Source: Ustilaginoidea virens (taxonomy: Eukaryota; Ascomycota; Sordariomycetes; Hypocreales; Clavicipitaceae). From it: 64,000 nt of DNA. Both the position numbers and the translations under genes were made by a program. Position 1 is the stretch's first letter; each line of letters opens with the position of its first letter. Location: contig NC_057318.1 of assembly GCF_000687475.1 (NCBI RefSeq), positions 1,860,001 to 1,924,000 of the forward strand, read 5' to 3'. Positions 21,901 through 34,259 of the stretch are shown one piece after another. Below the pieces are notes generated by a model. It made no database searches, was not told the origin of the DNA, and saw only the letters and a list, made by a program, of their open reading frames with translations.

Positions 21901-22901
21901 GGCAGTATATTTAGGGTGGCTATAGGTTAGGTGCCTAAAGTAGGTATAATTACGCTATAATCTAAAGTAGGAGCAGCTTAAAAAAAGGCGGTAATACTAC
22001 TTCTAGCTCTAATGCAGGGGGTCCTATTAATACTTCTAATTAAGCAACTTTATTTCTAGAGGAAGGGCTTATATAGGGAAAACCTACTAGCTATATAGTA
22101 GTAGCCCTAATCCGCTATAGGGATAGCATTAGCAGCTAATATAATATATAAGGCGAAGAGCCTCGGTTTATTACTATAGGAATTTCTAGCGTTTTCCTAT
22201 TATTTATTCGCCACCTTATAGAGGCGGGACTATATTAGGTAAAGTCTGTAATAATTAAAGTAGGATTCGTATTAGTTTTATATTATAGTTGGGCAGCTTT
22301 ATTTATCCTTTAGGTGGCATTTAGAACCGTATTAGCTATAACAGGCTACCGCTGCATAATATATAGTAATATAGCCAAATTTAAAGTAATTATAGTATTA
22401 GCGGGGGTATATAGCATTATTATAGGGTTCGGCTTTAAATATCTCTACCTAGTATATAATATTAGCCTTATAAAGCTTATTTGTAAGGTCGATAGAATCG
22501 ACCCCTATAATTAAAAGCATTTGCATTATAATCCCCTTAAAGCGGTAAAAGGAGACCCTAGTAAAGCCCTCTCTATTAGCTTTAATAAAGTTCGACTAGA
22601 TATCTTCTATTATAATATTTATAGTATAATAGGTTAGGAAACTCTTAATAATAATACTAAATAAGTATTAGTTAAGTTCTACCTTTTAACCGAAGGCAGG
22701 GCAGACCTAGGCTATATCTATAATATAGCTTGCCTTTTCTTTTTTAAAAGTAATAATTTAATTACTACTATAGAGCTTATAGGCCGCGACTACCGCTCCT
22801 TTAGTAGTAGCTTTATTAATTATATTAATAATTTCGATTAGGGTATAGTTTTAAAAGATTCCGCTAATAATATTTCTTTTAATAAGGATTTTACGGTAAA
22901 T
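21850..22901 (-). pseudogene. L4 ORF1 remnant, C-terminal part
   Basis: This is the minus-strand ORF1 of L4. The zinc-knuckle area is near 22330-22400, reading Y-F-K-F-G/S-Y-I-A on the reverse strand. The N-terminal part, from its start at 36705, lies beyond the L5 insertion. RIP has turned knuckle Cys/His into Tyr. Confidence 0.8.
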
Positions 22902-22915
22902 ATAAGAGGATATTG
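22902..22915. repeat. L5 target-site duplication, left copy
   Basis: ATAAGAGGATATTG; the partner ATAGGAGGATATTG at 36226-36239 differs by one G/A change. Confidence 0.88.
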
Positions 22916-23006
22916 ATTGTAAAACACCCCGATAAATCTAAGCTCGAATGCCTTAATATTTTATTAGAAGAACTATAACGCTTATATAACTAGTAGCAGA
23001 AAAACT
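22916..23006 (+). other. Extra 5' segment of L5 not shared with other copies
   Basis: About 91 bases lie between the target duplication and the common leader. It holds unmutated CA and TG dinucleotides (for example AAAACACCCCG) and has no match elsewhere in the window that I can see. One frame reads I-V-K-H-P-D-K-S-K-L-E-C-L-N-I before stops. It could be captured RNA added by template switching at reverse transcription, or a longer original leader; undecided. Confidence 0.5.
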
Positions 23007-23107
23007 TTCGCGATTTCGCCCGCACCCAGGTAGCGGCATAGAACCGCCTCTAAAATCAATTCTGATATTCCTAATCGCTTTTTCTCGTCTATTTACCCCC
23101 CTCACCT

Positions 23108-24680
23108 ATAGCGCATCGCGTCTAGGGAGTAGGCATAGTAGGCGCAGATAAAGTAATAGATATTGACAGAGGGAATAGGGGCGGTATAGCATACAGCCGC
23201 CACAACCCTAATACCACAATCGCAAATAGCATACAGTATAACCAGACCGAGACTGAACCTGCCTAGGGGTGGAAGCGACTAATAGCCAATATTATTATAG
23301 ATTTTATAAAAGAGCTTTAGGACTATATTCCCCTAGCGGTACTAGGAAGAGTGCGAGAGGCTATAAACTTTATAGCAGAGATTACCCGGCAAAAGGCCGA
23401 CCTAGGCAATATCTATACCTCTATCGGAACCCTTATATAGACGATTGAGACCATAATTAATAAGGCTATATAGAATCTCCTAAAACCTACTATAGCCCCT
23501 ATTATATAGGTATCTATCGCCGTATAAGGACTCGCAGCTACTATACCACCCTAATATAGCCTAGCTCCTCTTACGGTACCCCCCCGTATCTACCGTAAAG
23601 TCCTTATTAAAGGAAACACTATTAGCGAAATCCTCTAGAACCGCACCTTAATCGACATCGTTAATATAATCAATAGGGCTACCACTAAAGGAGTAGTAAT
23701 TACAGCCTATAGGCTCTATAATAGCGATATAATTATTACCTTTAAAGAAGAAAAAGTAAAGTATACTATAGATATAACTTAGGTATACCCTACCTTCGGC
23801 TAAAAGGTAGAATCTAATTAACGCTTATTCAGCATTATTATTAAAAGCTTCCCGACCTATTATACTACGAATACTATAATAGAGGATATCTAATTGAACC
23901 TAACTAAAGCTAATAGAGAGGGCTTTACTAAGGTCTCCCCTTATTACCTTAGGGGGACTATAATATAAATGCCCTTAATTATAAGGGTAGATTCTATCGA
24001 TTTTATAAATAAGCTTTATAAAGCCGGTATTATATACTAAGTAGAGATATTCGAAGCCAAACCCTATAATAATACTATATACCCTCGCTAGTACTATAAT
24101 TGCTTTAAATTCGGCTATATCGCTATATACTATATAGCGGCAGCCTATTACGGCCGGTATAGATCTAAATACTACCCGGATAATAATTAAAGCTGCCTAG
24201 CTACTATATAAAACTAACGCAAATCCTGCCTTAACTGCTATAGATCCCACCTAGTATAATCCCGCCTCTATAAAGTAGCGAATAAATAATAGGAAAAAGC
24301 TAGAAATTCCTATAGCGATAGACTAAGGCTCTTCGCCTCGTATATAGCATTAGACGCTAATACTATCCTAATCGCGGATTAGGGCTACTATCGCGCAGCT
24401 AGTAGATCTCCCTTATGCAAGCCCTCCCCCTAAAAATAAGGCCGACCAATAGGAAGCATTAATAGGACCCCCTATATTAAGGCCGATAGCAGTATTACCG
24501 CTTTCCTCCGAGCTGCCCCTATATAAAACTATAGTGCGACCGCGCCTGCCCTAGATGCCTAACCTATAGCCACCTCTAATATACCGCCGCTACTAACCCC
24601 CTCGCGACTATCTATATAATAATAGTCCTCTATTAGAATATATAAAAGAAAACCACCCTTATAAGATTAATACTCTATTA
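23108..24680 (+). pseudogene. L5 ORF1 (Gag-like) remnant
   Basis: It starts at the ATA at 23108, followed by GCG CAT CGC GTC, the same N-terminus as L7. A single frame is followed through RIP stops. A zinc-knuckle remnant near 24088-24160 reads C-x-Y-Y-N-C-F-K-F-G-Y-I-A-I-Y-Y, with later Y-L-(A/V)-like third knuckle motifs near 24220-24260. The end is uncertain and near or overlapping ORF2, whose endonuclease frame starts around 24600. Confidence 0.82.
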
Positions 24681-27600
24681 CTAGCATAAGCCCGATATTA
24701 TAGCGATTTAAGAACCTACTATGCCTAATTAGACCCTATTAAGCCTTAGCCTCAGAAGATATATATTAGTAGCATACAGCGGGAGAATAGTAATATATAT
24801 CTATAAGCGGTATAGGCTTAATATATAGTCTAGCGAAAAAGGGACCAATTAGTATAAGATTTCCCTATTAAATACTAATATCTATTCTATCTACTCTCTA
24901 GGCTATAAGCTAAACTAGATAACCCCCCTTACCGCGCTTACTAAGCTTTTACCCCGCCCCTATAGTGCCTTTATTAGAGACTTTAATATATACTACCCTC
25001 TTTAGGATAGCCTAGACTAGACCTCACCTAATATTAATACTCTCTTTAAACTTATAATATAGTAGCGGCTTAAGCTAGTTACTCCTTGCAGTAAGGTAAT
25101 AAAGAGGGCCCTAGGAAAGAGAAATAGCACTATCGACTATATATAAGTTATACTAGATATTATAGTCGAATATTTTAGAAATGCTAACCTTATTGGGTCC
25201 GACTATATCCCCTAGCTTATATATATCGAGACCGATAATTATTGTATAAAAGCCCCCCCCTTAAAGAATAGCTAAAAGTCCCTTAACTAATACCTCGCCT
25301 AAGCTAAAGTAAAAAACTAACTTACTACCTATTATACTAAGGCCCCGCTCTACTCCCCCGCTAAAATAGATATATATACCGAATAGCTTACTAGCTAACT
25401 CTAGAGTATTACCGATATTATAGCACTAAAGAGGGCACCTAAAGCTCCTAGTATAAAGCTTTAGTAGAACCCTTATATTAAAATAGCCTAAATAGCAGCA
25501 AAAAAGGCCTACCAAAAATAGGCAGTATACTATACCCCGGAGAACCTTAGTACCGCTTAAGAAGTAGGAGCGATTTAGTCCTATATTATCTAGGAGGAAT
25601 AGCGCTAGTTATAGCAAAAGGCCCTTAATAAAGCAACCGCCTAGAATGCCGACCTATAGTCCCTAGAGAAATAGGCTTATCTATATAGTAGCCTCCCGCC
25701 TAAATTAAAAGAGATCCCCCTATTAAAATAAAACGGCTTAAGCCTAAAGGCAATAATATACAAAGAAAAGGCATAAATATTCGCCTAATGGTTTTTCCCT
25801 ACCTCTTAGGCTACTTATAACAATATCCCTAACCTAATATTCCCCTAGCTTACTACTGCTATATTCCCCTCTATAGACTCCTTTACCTATAAAAAGGTAT
25901 ATACTATATTACGCAATATAGTAGGCTAGAAAGTATTAGGCCCTAATAGGCTCCCGGTAGGATTCCTTAAAGTATATAGCCCCCTATTCGTTTAAACCTT
26001 TATATACCTCCTTAACGAAATATACTATATTAGGTACTACCCGGCTTAATTCCGGGAGGCTAAAGTAATAATACTATAGAAGCCTAAGAAAAGACCTAAG
26101 GAATACTTAAAGATAGGAGGATAAAAATTAATATTATTATTTAATCTAATAGGAAAGGTTATAGAAGCTATAATTATAAAGCGGCTTACTACCGCCCTTA
26201 AAAAGGGTAACCTCCTCCTAAATCTTCAAATAGGTAATAAGGCTAATCGGTTAACTAATATAGTACTAAATATACTAGTAAAGATTATTCGTATAACCTA
26301 GCACTATAGCGGGATCGCCTCACTTCTTTAACTAGATATATCAGCAGTATTTAATATAATTAATTATACTTATTTTATCTACCTACTCCTTAATAAAGGG
26401 CTTCCGCTATAGCTTATAGTATAAATACGCAGCTTTACCAATTTATAAATAGTATAAATCCACTTTAAAGGATAGCTTATAGAGAAATTACCGATTACTA
26501 CTAGGGTATTATAAAGGTCCCCCCTCTCTTTTATCCTTTTTTTCGTCTATATTATACCGCTCTATAAGAGGCTACAAAAAATAGCCTTAACTATTATACT
26601 AGGCTTTACCAACGATATAAATATTATAGCCTACGGGAGAAATATAGGAGAGATAAAGGCGCTACTTAAGAAAGTATAGCTTATCTATAATAGCTAGTCT
26701 AAGTAAGCTAGACTTAACTTTAACCCTAGTAAAAGCAAGCTTATCTACTTTACCTATATATATAAGGCGGATAAGACTAAAGTATAGCTTAAGACTATAA
26801 TAATCTAGCTAAAGCAATATACTAGATTCTTAGGAGTCAAAATCCACTATAAGCTAAAATAGTGGGAATACTATATTAAGATCGCAAAGAAACTTAAGCG
26901 GTAGCGACTCGCACTTATAGTAATAGCGGCCTTAACCTAGGGTTGCTAATACTAGGAAGTATGCCTAGTCTATATATAGGTTATCTAAACCTCTATTGCC
27001 TTTAGCGTAGGGGTATAGTATACCCTTACCGCCCTTAGAGGGATAGCAAAAGGCATTATAAAATCCCTAGCTATAGAATAGTCAGCCTGCCTCTATATAA
27101 TTACCGGGGCCTATAAGACTATACCGCTAGATACCCTCGAAACTAAGGCAGTTATACCCCTAATTAACCTCTATCTTAATTATATCCACTAATAGTTCCT
27201 TAAAAGAATAGATAAAATAGGTATAACCGATAGGATTAATTGCGTATTAGTAGTAATAGTAGCGATACTCTAATACCGATAAAGGAAGGGCTATTAAAGA
27301 CCTTTAGCCTATATACTATTCCCCGATCCTAACCTTAGCTAGCTTCCGGCTGAAGAGCGATTAGCAAAAAATTAATATAACTAATAGTAGAATAATTAGG
27401 TAATAGTAAAAGTAAAACGCCCCCAGTATAAGACCTTAGCAGCCAAAAGGGCACTAGACTTCTAATTTATAGCGAAAATAACCTAACTATATAAAGGTCT
27501 ATAAAAGTATAAATCGGCAATACTTACCTAACTCTATATAGAAAAAATCAGCCTTAACTCCTTTCTCTGCCTCTAATAAATTCCTTTAATACTATCACCT

Positions 27601-27960
27601 TTCTACTACTATAAGGAAGGCCTAAAAAACCTTTACTATATTATCCTCTCCTGCCTAAAGTACTATAGGTAAAAGCATATATTCTTTAGGTTTAATCCTA
27701 GCCTTAGCCTACTTCGCGACCAATTCGGTATATCTATTATACTAAATAAATTATACCTTATATAAACGATTACTTACTAAATACTTAATATCGATCGACT
27801 TAATTAATTCTAACTTATTTAATCCCTTTAAGCTAGTATAGCTAGAGGCGCTACCGATTACCCCTATATAGCCCCCGTATAATATTTACAGCAATCCTAT
27901 AATAAGAACGAAGAGCACTAAAAATAAGCAAATCTCTTAGGCTTTATAGGCCGAAACTAG
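24600..27960 (+). pseudogene. L5 ORF2 (EN-RT) remnant
   Basis: The endonuclease start is near 24615 and its I-A-I-x-E-P motif near 24695-24715; the D-F-N region is near 24970-24990. The RT fingers motif (W/x-K-V-L-G-P-N-R-L-P-V-G-F-L-K) is at about 25921-25970. The palm box F-T-N-D is at 26605-26616, with the first Asp lost. The C-terminal L-T-x-L-Y-I-E-K-I-S-L-N-S-F-L segment and zinc-finger remnant are near 27525-27660. Stops are all of RIP type. In life it would have nicked the target and copied its own RNA. Confidence 0.87.
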
Positions 27961-28104
27961 TTAATAGTTATTATATTAGCAATAGGGGCACTCTCCCTCC
28001 CTTCCCCCCCCTTACCTTCCCTATTACTCTCCCCCCTTTTATCCCTAGTCTACCCCCCCTCTAAAGCCCCCTCCCCTCCCTCTTAGGCCAAAAAAACCTA
28101 TAAC

Positions 28105-28118
28105 AATATAGCGATATC
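28105..28118. repeat. L6 target-site duplication, left copy
   Basis: AATATAGCGATATC, identical to 34963-34976. Confidence 0.92.
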
Positions 28119-28259
28119 GATCCGATATTATCCCCTACGTATATTGCCCCCTATACTTTTCGCGATTTCGCCCGCACCTCGGTACCGGCGCGAATACACC
28201 CCTAAAATAGTCAAAAAGTTGATAAATCAATCCCTTACCTTATCTTACCCTATCCGCCG

Positions 28260-29790
28260 ATAGCATATCAGCACCGGGAGAAAAGCGCGGTCGAGGCGGC
28301 GGAAATTATAGACTTAGACAGAGGAAATAGGGGTAGACTCGAGTCAAACTACTACAACTACCGTATCACTATCGCTAACGATAATTATAGACGAATTAGC
28401 GGCAATATCGCATAAACTAATATAGGAACCTAAGAAGAAACCGAATTGCTTAAATAGTATTACCAAAAGATTGCAGACTATATCCCGGCAGCCACGCTAG
28501 GAAATATATAGAATGCTATTACTAGCTTAGTCGATAGCATTAAATATATTAACCGAACTAATCCCGCTTTAAACCCGAACTTAAACCTTATTACGACTAA
28601 TAATCTGGAAAAAGTAGTAGAGAGCGCTATAAATAAAGCTTTTACCTTAAAGACCCCCTCTGGAACGACCTAGGCTAGTATTACTACTAAAGGCATACTA
28701 ACGACTGCACTATCTAGACTAACTACCTTATTTATACCGCCGAGAATCTATTGTGAAATAATAATTAAAGGAGATAATATTGCTAAGAACCTATAATAGA
28801 GAACCCCTATTAAGATTATAAAAGCGGTAAATACTATTATTGGAGGTATTAATACTATTATTGCTCGCTGACTCTATAGCAGAGATATAATTGTTACCTT
28901 CATAGAAGCTATATCCTATTTTACTATAAAAACCACCTAGATCCCCCTCGTATTTAGTATAAGAGCTATACTGAATATCTATACCTTTAGTATTATTATT
29001 AAAGGATTCCCTATCTGATTCTCTAAGAATATCCCTATTAAAGATATTAAACTAAACCTAGCCTAAGCTAATAGCCCTAGTATTAGTAGAGTTGCTATAA
29101 GGAAACCCCGCGAAGAAGTAATAAGAGCCCCCCTAATTATTAGAGTAACTAATATAAAAGCAGTAAACCGACTCTATACGACTAGAGTTATCTACTAAGT
29201 AGAAATCTTTAAGGCTAAACCATATGATAAAACTATCCACCTAAGATAATGCTACTAATGCTTTAAATTTGGATATATTGCGAATTACTATATGGAGACC
29301 TTTTAATGCGGACGATATAGCGCGGAGAGACACCCTAATAGAGATAAAGACTGCCCTAATATTATTAGCAATAAAAGAGAGTATTACCTTAACTGCTAGG
29401 GACCTTATCCAGCCTAGTCTCGATTCTATCCTATAGTAAACAGGCAATAGGATATTATAAGATAGGCTTATAGCACCAGACTAATATAGTTCGCAACTAC
29501 TAATACCTTATTAATGCCTCTCCCCCCTATCCTAGAGGATAGGGGCTATAGATACCTTGCTAATAATTTCCTAAGGGAGGACTCCCTAAAAAAATAAATC
29601 GGCAGACTATATAAAGAAAGCTCTATTGCTCCCAAAAGGACTAATAGTAGTAGTAATATCGCTATATTCTTCTAACCTAATTTATCTAAGCCTACCGCTA
29701 CTAACGCACCGAGAGCCCTAACCCTTTAGCCCTAATACTAATAATAGAGGTACTATACTAGAATATATAAAAGAAATTACTATTAGTATA
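28260..29790 (+). pseudogene. L6 ORF1 (Gag-like) remnant
   Basis: A continuous frame runs from an ATA at 28260 (presumed ATG). Three zinc-knuckle-like units near 29248-29400 are better preserved than elsewhere: C-Y-x-C-F-K-F-G-Y-I-A-N-Y-Y; C-G-R-Y-S-A-E-R-H...D-C; and Y-L-N-C-x-G-P-Y. His/Cys to Tyr changes are visible. This is the nucleic-acid-binding module typical of ORF1 in fungal LINEs. The stop-free stretch at 29241-29447 on the opposite strand is its shadow. Start and stop codons are not certain. Confidence 0.86.
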
Positions 29791-32700
29791 CCTCGCCTTT
29801 AACTATAAATCTAAACTAGATATTATCGCCCTCTAGGAATTTATAGCCCTAGATAGACTCCCCTTATACTCTAGCCTTAATAGATACTAAATAGCCGCTT
29901 ATAGCGGATGCGTAGCAATCTATATCTATAAAAGATATACTTCTAGCTCCTAGGCAATAGACTTAGGTCTAAATTAATACTGTATTATACTCTAAAATAC
30001 CGATATCTACTCTATTTACTCTTTAATCCCTTCCCTGAATTAGTCTACCCCCCTCTAGGAATTCGCTTAAACTACCCCTCGCCCCTATAATATCTTTACT
30101 AGTAACTTTAATATCTATTACCCTATATAAGACCGCTCTTATAGAACCTCCCTAGGCTATAATACCCTCTTTAAACTCGCATTAAAATAGAAGCTAACCC
30201 TTATAATACTATAGGGAGAGATAACTAGATAAGCCCTAGGCAAATGTAATAGCACTATCGACTATATATAGAGTATAAGAGACCTCAATATAGAGTTTAT
30301 AGGGGCAGTAGATATCACCAGATCTAATTATATCCCTTAGGTAATCCGGGTAGAAATAAGATTAGATAAGTTTCGCAAATTACTACCGATATACTAATAG
30401 AAGAAACTTAATAAAATCCTCGCTTAAGCTAAAGCTAAAGTTAGGATAGCTATCCTATACGCCTCATACCTACTTTAGTCCCCTATAGAGATCGATACTT
30501 TCGCCTAATAGCTTATAACCTAACTATAGGCTATCGCTAATATCGCTGCGCCTAAAAGAGGAACTAAACTACTAGGAAGGGCCCTATAGTAGACCCAAGA
30601 AGTATAGTCGGCCATAATAGCGGCCTATAAGGCTATAAGGAATTAGAGAAAAGACCGTATTAGCCTTAACTAGTTAATAGCATAAAGAGTAGAGATAAAC
30701 TAAACTAAGGTTATTTAATAGGAAAGGCGCTAGATATAAAGAGAAGCCATTAATAAGGCCATAACGAAAAACGCAGACCTATAGTCCCTAGAGAAATAGG
30801 CCTAGATATATAGCGGACTCCCCCCAGAATTAAGAGAAATCCCTATACTTCTCTAAGGCAAAAGAGCCTAAATATAAAAAGCAAAAATATATTCCTCTAA
30901 AGTAGAAGTACTAATAGAAAGATTCTTCCTAATATTAATAGCTACCCTTAATAATATCCTAAACTTATGATTCCCCTGCTTTATCGATATAATATTCGCC
31001 CCTAAAGACGAATTCTCTAATGTAGATATCTATAATGCCCTCCAATATATAGCCAGCTAGAAAGCATTAGGCCCTAATAGTATACCGGCGGGATTCCTTA
31101 AAGCCTATAGAGAACCAGTTCTTAGAGCCCTAATAATACTCCTTAACGCCATATATAGAACTAATTACTACCTAATATAGTTCTAGGAAGCTAAAGTTAT
31201 AGTATTAAGAAAACCCGGTAAAATACCTAAGGAATACTAAAGAGTAGGAGCCTAGCGCCTAATATCCCTTCTAAACCTCTTTAGTAAAGTCCTCAAAGTT
31301 ATAATAGTAAAAAGACTAATAATAATCGCAGAAGAACGGAAATTACTACTAGATATATAAATAGGCAATAGAGTAAATAGATCAATAGATATAGCGCTAT
31401 ATACCCTAGTAGAAGCAGTTAAGGCCACCTAGCAGTATAAAGGAATAGTATTGCTACTATAATTAGATATCTTTGCGGCATTTGATACTATTAACTACAC
31501 TAGACTTATATACCTCCTCCTCTAAAGTAGCGCCCCCCGATAGATAGTAGCCTAGGTCTAAGGCTTTATTATATTATGCTTAGCTAAAATCTTCTTTAAA
31601 GGCTAACCCACCTAAAGATTCCTAATTATAGTAGGAGTGCCCTAAGGCTCCCCGATCTCCCCAATCCTTTTCCTCTTCTATATCGCACCTTTATACTGCA
31701 GACTTAAAGCAGTAGATAATTCGCTAACCTTAGGATTTGCGGATAATACTAATATAATCGCATACGGCAAAATAATATAGGATATAGTTGCAACCCTCTC
31801 GAAAGTATAGAAGATCTGCAAAAAATAGTTAGTAAAGGCCGGACTAAAATTTAACCTAGTAAAGAGCGAGCTAATATACTTTACTAAATAGCACCGACCG
31901 GATACTATAATAATATAACTCGGTAATACGACTATCTAGCCTATATAATACGCCCGATTCCTTAGAGTAGAGATTAACCGTAAACTTAGCTAAACCGACT
32001 ATAAGGCCCGAATAGTAAAGAAGCTAGAAAGGCAAAAGCTCGCCCTTATCGCTCTAGCGGCCTCTATATAGGGATATTAGTTCCGCGAAGCCTGACTACT
32101 ATATATATAGGTTATTAAAACTATAATCGCCTTTAGCGCCGGAATTTAGTATACTCCTATTAAGCTAAAAGAAGTAGTAAGAGGCATTATATATAGTCTA
32201 GCCGCTAAATAGTTAAAGTGCCTTTATATAATTATAGGAGCCTACCGAGTAATACCTAATGCAATTATAGAAACTAAAGTAGTAGTCCCCCCACTCGACC
32301 TTTACTTTAACCTAGCCTAATAATGATTCCTTACTAGAACCCGAGAAAGTAGTATAGCCGATCTTATCTCTAATATATATACTATTATCTAGACTCGGCT
32401 ATAATAAAGACCTACCGATAGATAAGGGCGACCGACCGAAAATAAAATACTAAATTATATAGCCTTTAAAGATTCGATTCTACTTTAGGATAATAAATTA
32501 TCCCCCGCTTACTCTTTAGCTTTTAAATAGATAAAGAGATAGCAATCAAAATAACGACTCGCCTAAGTATAATACCTGCTAAAGAACTACCCTACTGCCG
32601 AATATACCCCTGATTTCACCTCTGCAAAAAAGATGCTAAATCTCTATAAAAACCTTTATAAATATAAGTCCTCCCTCCTTACCTAATTTAGAATAGAAAA

Positions 32701-33144
32701 AATAGGCCTTAATAAGTTCTTATATAAGATAAAGGTCCTATCTATCTGCCACCTATATTATTAATACGGTCCCGATATAGAAAATATTAAATATATAATC
32801 TTAGAGTATAGTAATTATCTTAGAAACCTTCCCCTCTATATCTAAAACCGCCCTATACTAGATAAGTATAGTATTATTTAAGCACTCGAAAATAAAGATT
32901 TAGCTAAATAGGTCATTAAATAGGTCCTTAATACCTACTAGCTCGAATAGTTTACCTTAGCTATTATATTTACCGCCTATATAGACTTCGGCTCTAATAG
33001 TAACCCGATACGATTACACCCTAACCCTAGACTATATATATATATATAAATAATTATAGATAAAGATACGACTAACTATATAGATAGGGGAAGAACGTCT
33101 TTTTTATATAAGCTACTTATATAGTCGATAGATTTAGACCTTTA
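29720..33144 (+). pseudogene. L6 ORF2 (EN-RT) remnant
   Basis: Frame with V-L-Y-x-N-I at 29750. The endonuclease has I-I-A-L-x-E-F near 29810-29835 and N-F-N-I-Y-Y-P-I at about 30108-30130 (G-D-F-N originally). RT fingers K-A-L-G-P-N-S-I-P-A-G-F-L-K are near 31067-31110. Motif A (L-D-I-F-A-A-F-D-T-I-N) keeps both Asp near 31460-31495. The palm box F-A-D-N at 31736-31747 lost its second Asp. The C-terminal zinc finger (I-C-H-L-Y-Y...) is near 32735-32800. The frame is readable to about 33048 or 33144. Dead by RIP, but the best-preserved RT in the window. Confidence 0.88.
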
Positions 33145-33177
33145 ATCTTTTTAGTACCTTTAACCCCTTAGACCCCT

Positions 33178-34259
33178 ACTTACTCTATACTACTTTCTTT
33201 ATTATTATAGCTATTATTAAGGGCTACCTTTGCTTTCCCTTTTCCCTTCCCTTTCCCCCCTAAGGAAGGGGAGACTATAGATTTTAAATATATCTTTCGT
33301 TTAACCTTAGCGGTTAGACCTAGCGTTCCCTTTATAGGCGATTCTATCGTTTTTAACTCCTTTTTTTTCCTTTTAAAGGGAGAAAAGGCAGGGGTATTAG
33401 TATAAAGACGAGGAGAGGATAGTAATAGAACTACTAATTTAGCTTACTTAGGCTATACCGATTAAGCAATAGGTAGGGGAGGCTTCAACGGCGGTATAGC
33501 TAGCGCTTTAGAGGCAGATACTATTAGCTAAGACTCCGCTTAAGACTTTATAAACTTTAAAAATGTAACCGCTTACTATAATTTACTAAAAGATGGTATC
33601 GCAGGAGTTTTAGACTATATTAGCGAGACCCCTTTGTTATGAGGTGGTTCCTCTATAGCAGTAGGCCTAGGAGTAGGCTTATTATCGATATCTAATATAA
33701 TAATGGAACTAGCAGGGCTTTTATTGCTAGTAGTAGTAGTAGGAGGCTGAGTTCCTTTAACTAACGAGAGAGGCTAGGGCTCGCCGCTATAGGCGCGCTC
33801 TAAAGCTAAAACCCTTCTCTTAATAAGCCTAAGGAAGTCAGCTAGTAGCGAGATTGGGACTATAGGCACTATTATTTATATTATAATAGTAGAGTCGTTT
33901 TAACCCTTTTGAGGCACTAAAGTGACCGGTATAATAGACCGATATATAGCCTGCTAGGCCTTATAATAATCATCTTCGTCTACCTACTAAGGTCAACCAT
34001 AAAGTTAAAGGATACCGGCAAACTAATATACTTACTTCCTACTCGTAAGTATAAGCCTTCTATAATATAAATATACTCTCTACCGGTTCGCAGTTCATAG
34101 CATTACGCATTAAGATATAATAAGGCTTCCGCTTCGAAGTATAAGCGAAATAGGCACCCCTAAGCCCTACTTACTATTAGAAAAAAATAGATAATAATCA
34201 AAGAGAACCTCTTACCTTATTAGTCATAATAACGAGCGGCCATATTAGTACCGCGGCAT
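33178..34259 (-). pseudogene. L6 antisense 3' ORF, about 360 codons
   Basis: A minus-strand frame opens with an intact ATG (34259-34257, M-P-R-Y) and runs to about 33180, ending near the end of ORF2 (tail to tail). Parts: a segment near V-Y-x-F-A-G-I-L; V-D-E-D-D-Y-Y-K-A (33983 downwards); L-A-D-F-L-R-L-I-K-R-R-V-L-A-L-E-R-A (about 33850-33790). Then comes a long Pro/Thr/Ser-rich stretch (P-P-T-T-T-T-S-N-K-S-P-A-S-S) and a basic tail (F-K-R-K-K-K-E-L and repeated G-K-G-K). The V-D-x-D-Y-K-A and K-R/E-R-R/K-V-x-x-L blocks align with L2 and L3. Stops are RIP-compatible. Product unknown; a basic, low-complexity DNA- or RNA-binding protein is a guess. Confidence 0.52.

Larger units (their letters stand above)
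17116..22901 (-). mobile_element. LINE L4, fragment a (3' tail to ORF1)
   Basis: This is a subfamily I LINE inserted in L1 ORF1. On the minus strand it ends in (TAA)n at 17116. The 3' region with the antisense frame spans 17116 to about 18530, ORF2 about 18530-21900, and the ORF1 C-terminal part about 21850-22901. L5 breaks it at 22902; the 5' end is at 36240-36815. Confidence 0.9.
22916..28104 (+). mobile_element. LINE L5, fragment a (5' end to 3' region)
   Basis: This is a subfamily I LINE inserted in L4 ORF1. Unlike other copies, the shared leader (23010) is preceded by a 91-94 base extra segment (22916-23006) of unknown origin. ORF1 starts at 23108; ORF2 spans about 24600-27960. L6 interrupts the 3' region at 28105; L5 resumes at 34977. 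Confidence 0.9.

Noticed and set aside
22314..22514. Two similar 66-codon frames (22314-22514 plus, 62629-62829 minus)
   Set aside because: Both are antisense shadows of the ORF1 zinc-knuckle zone in L4 and L10; their similarity only reflects that these are copies of the same LINE.
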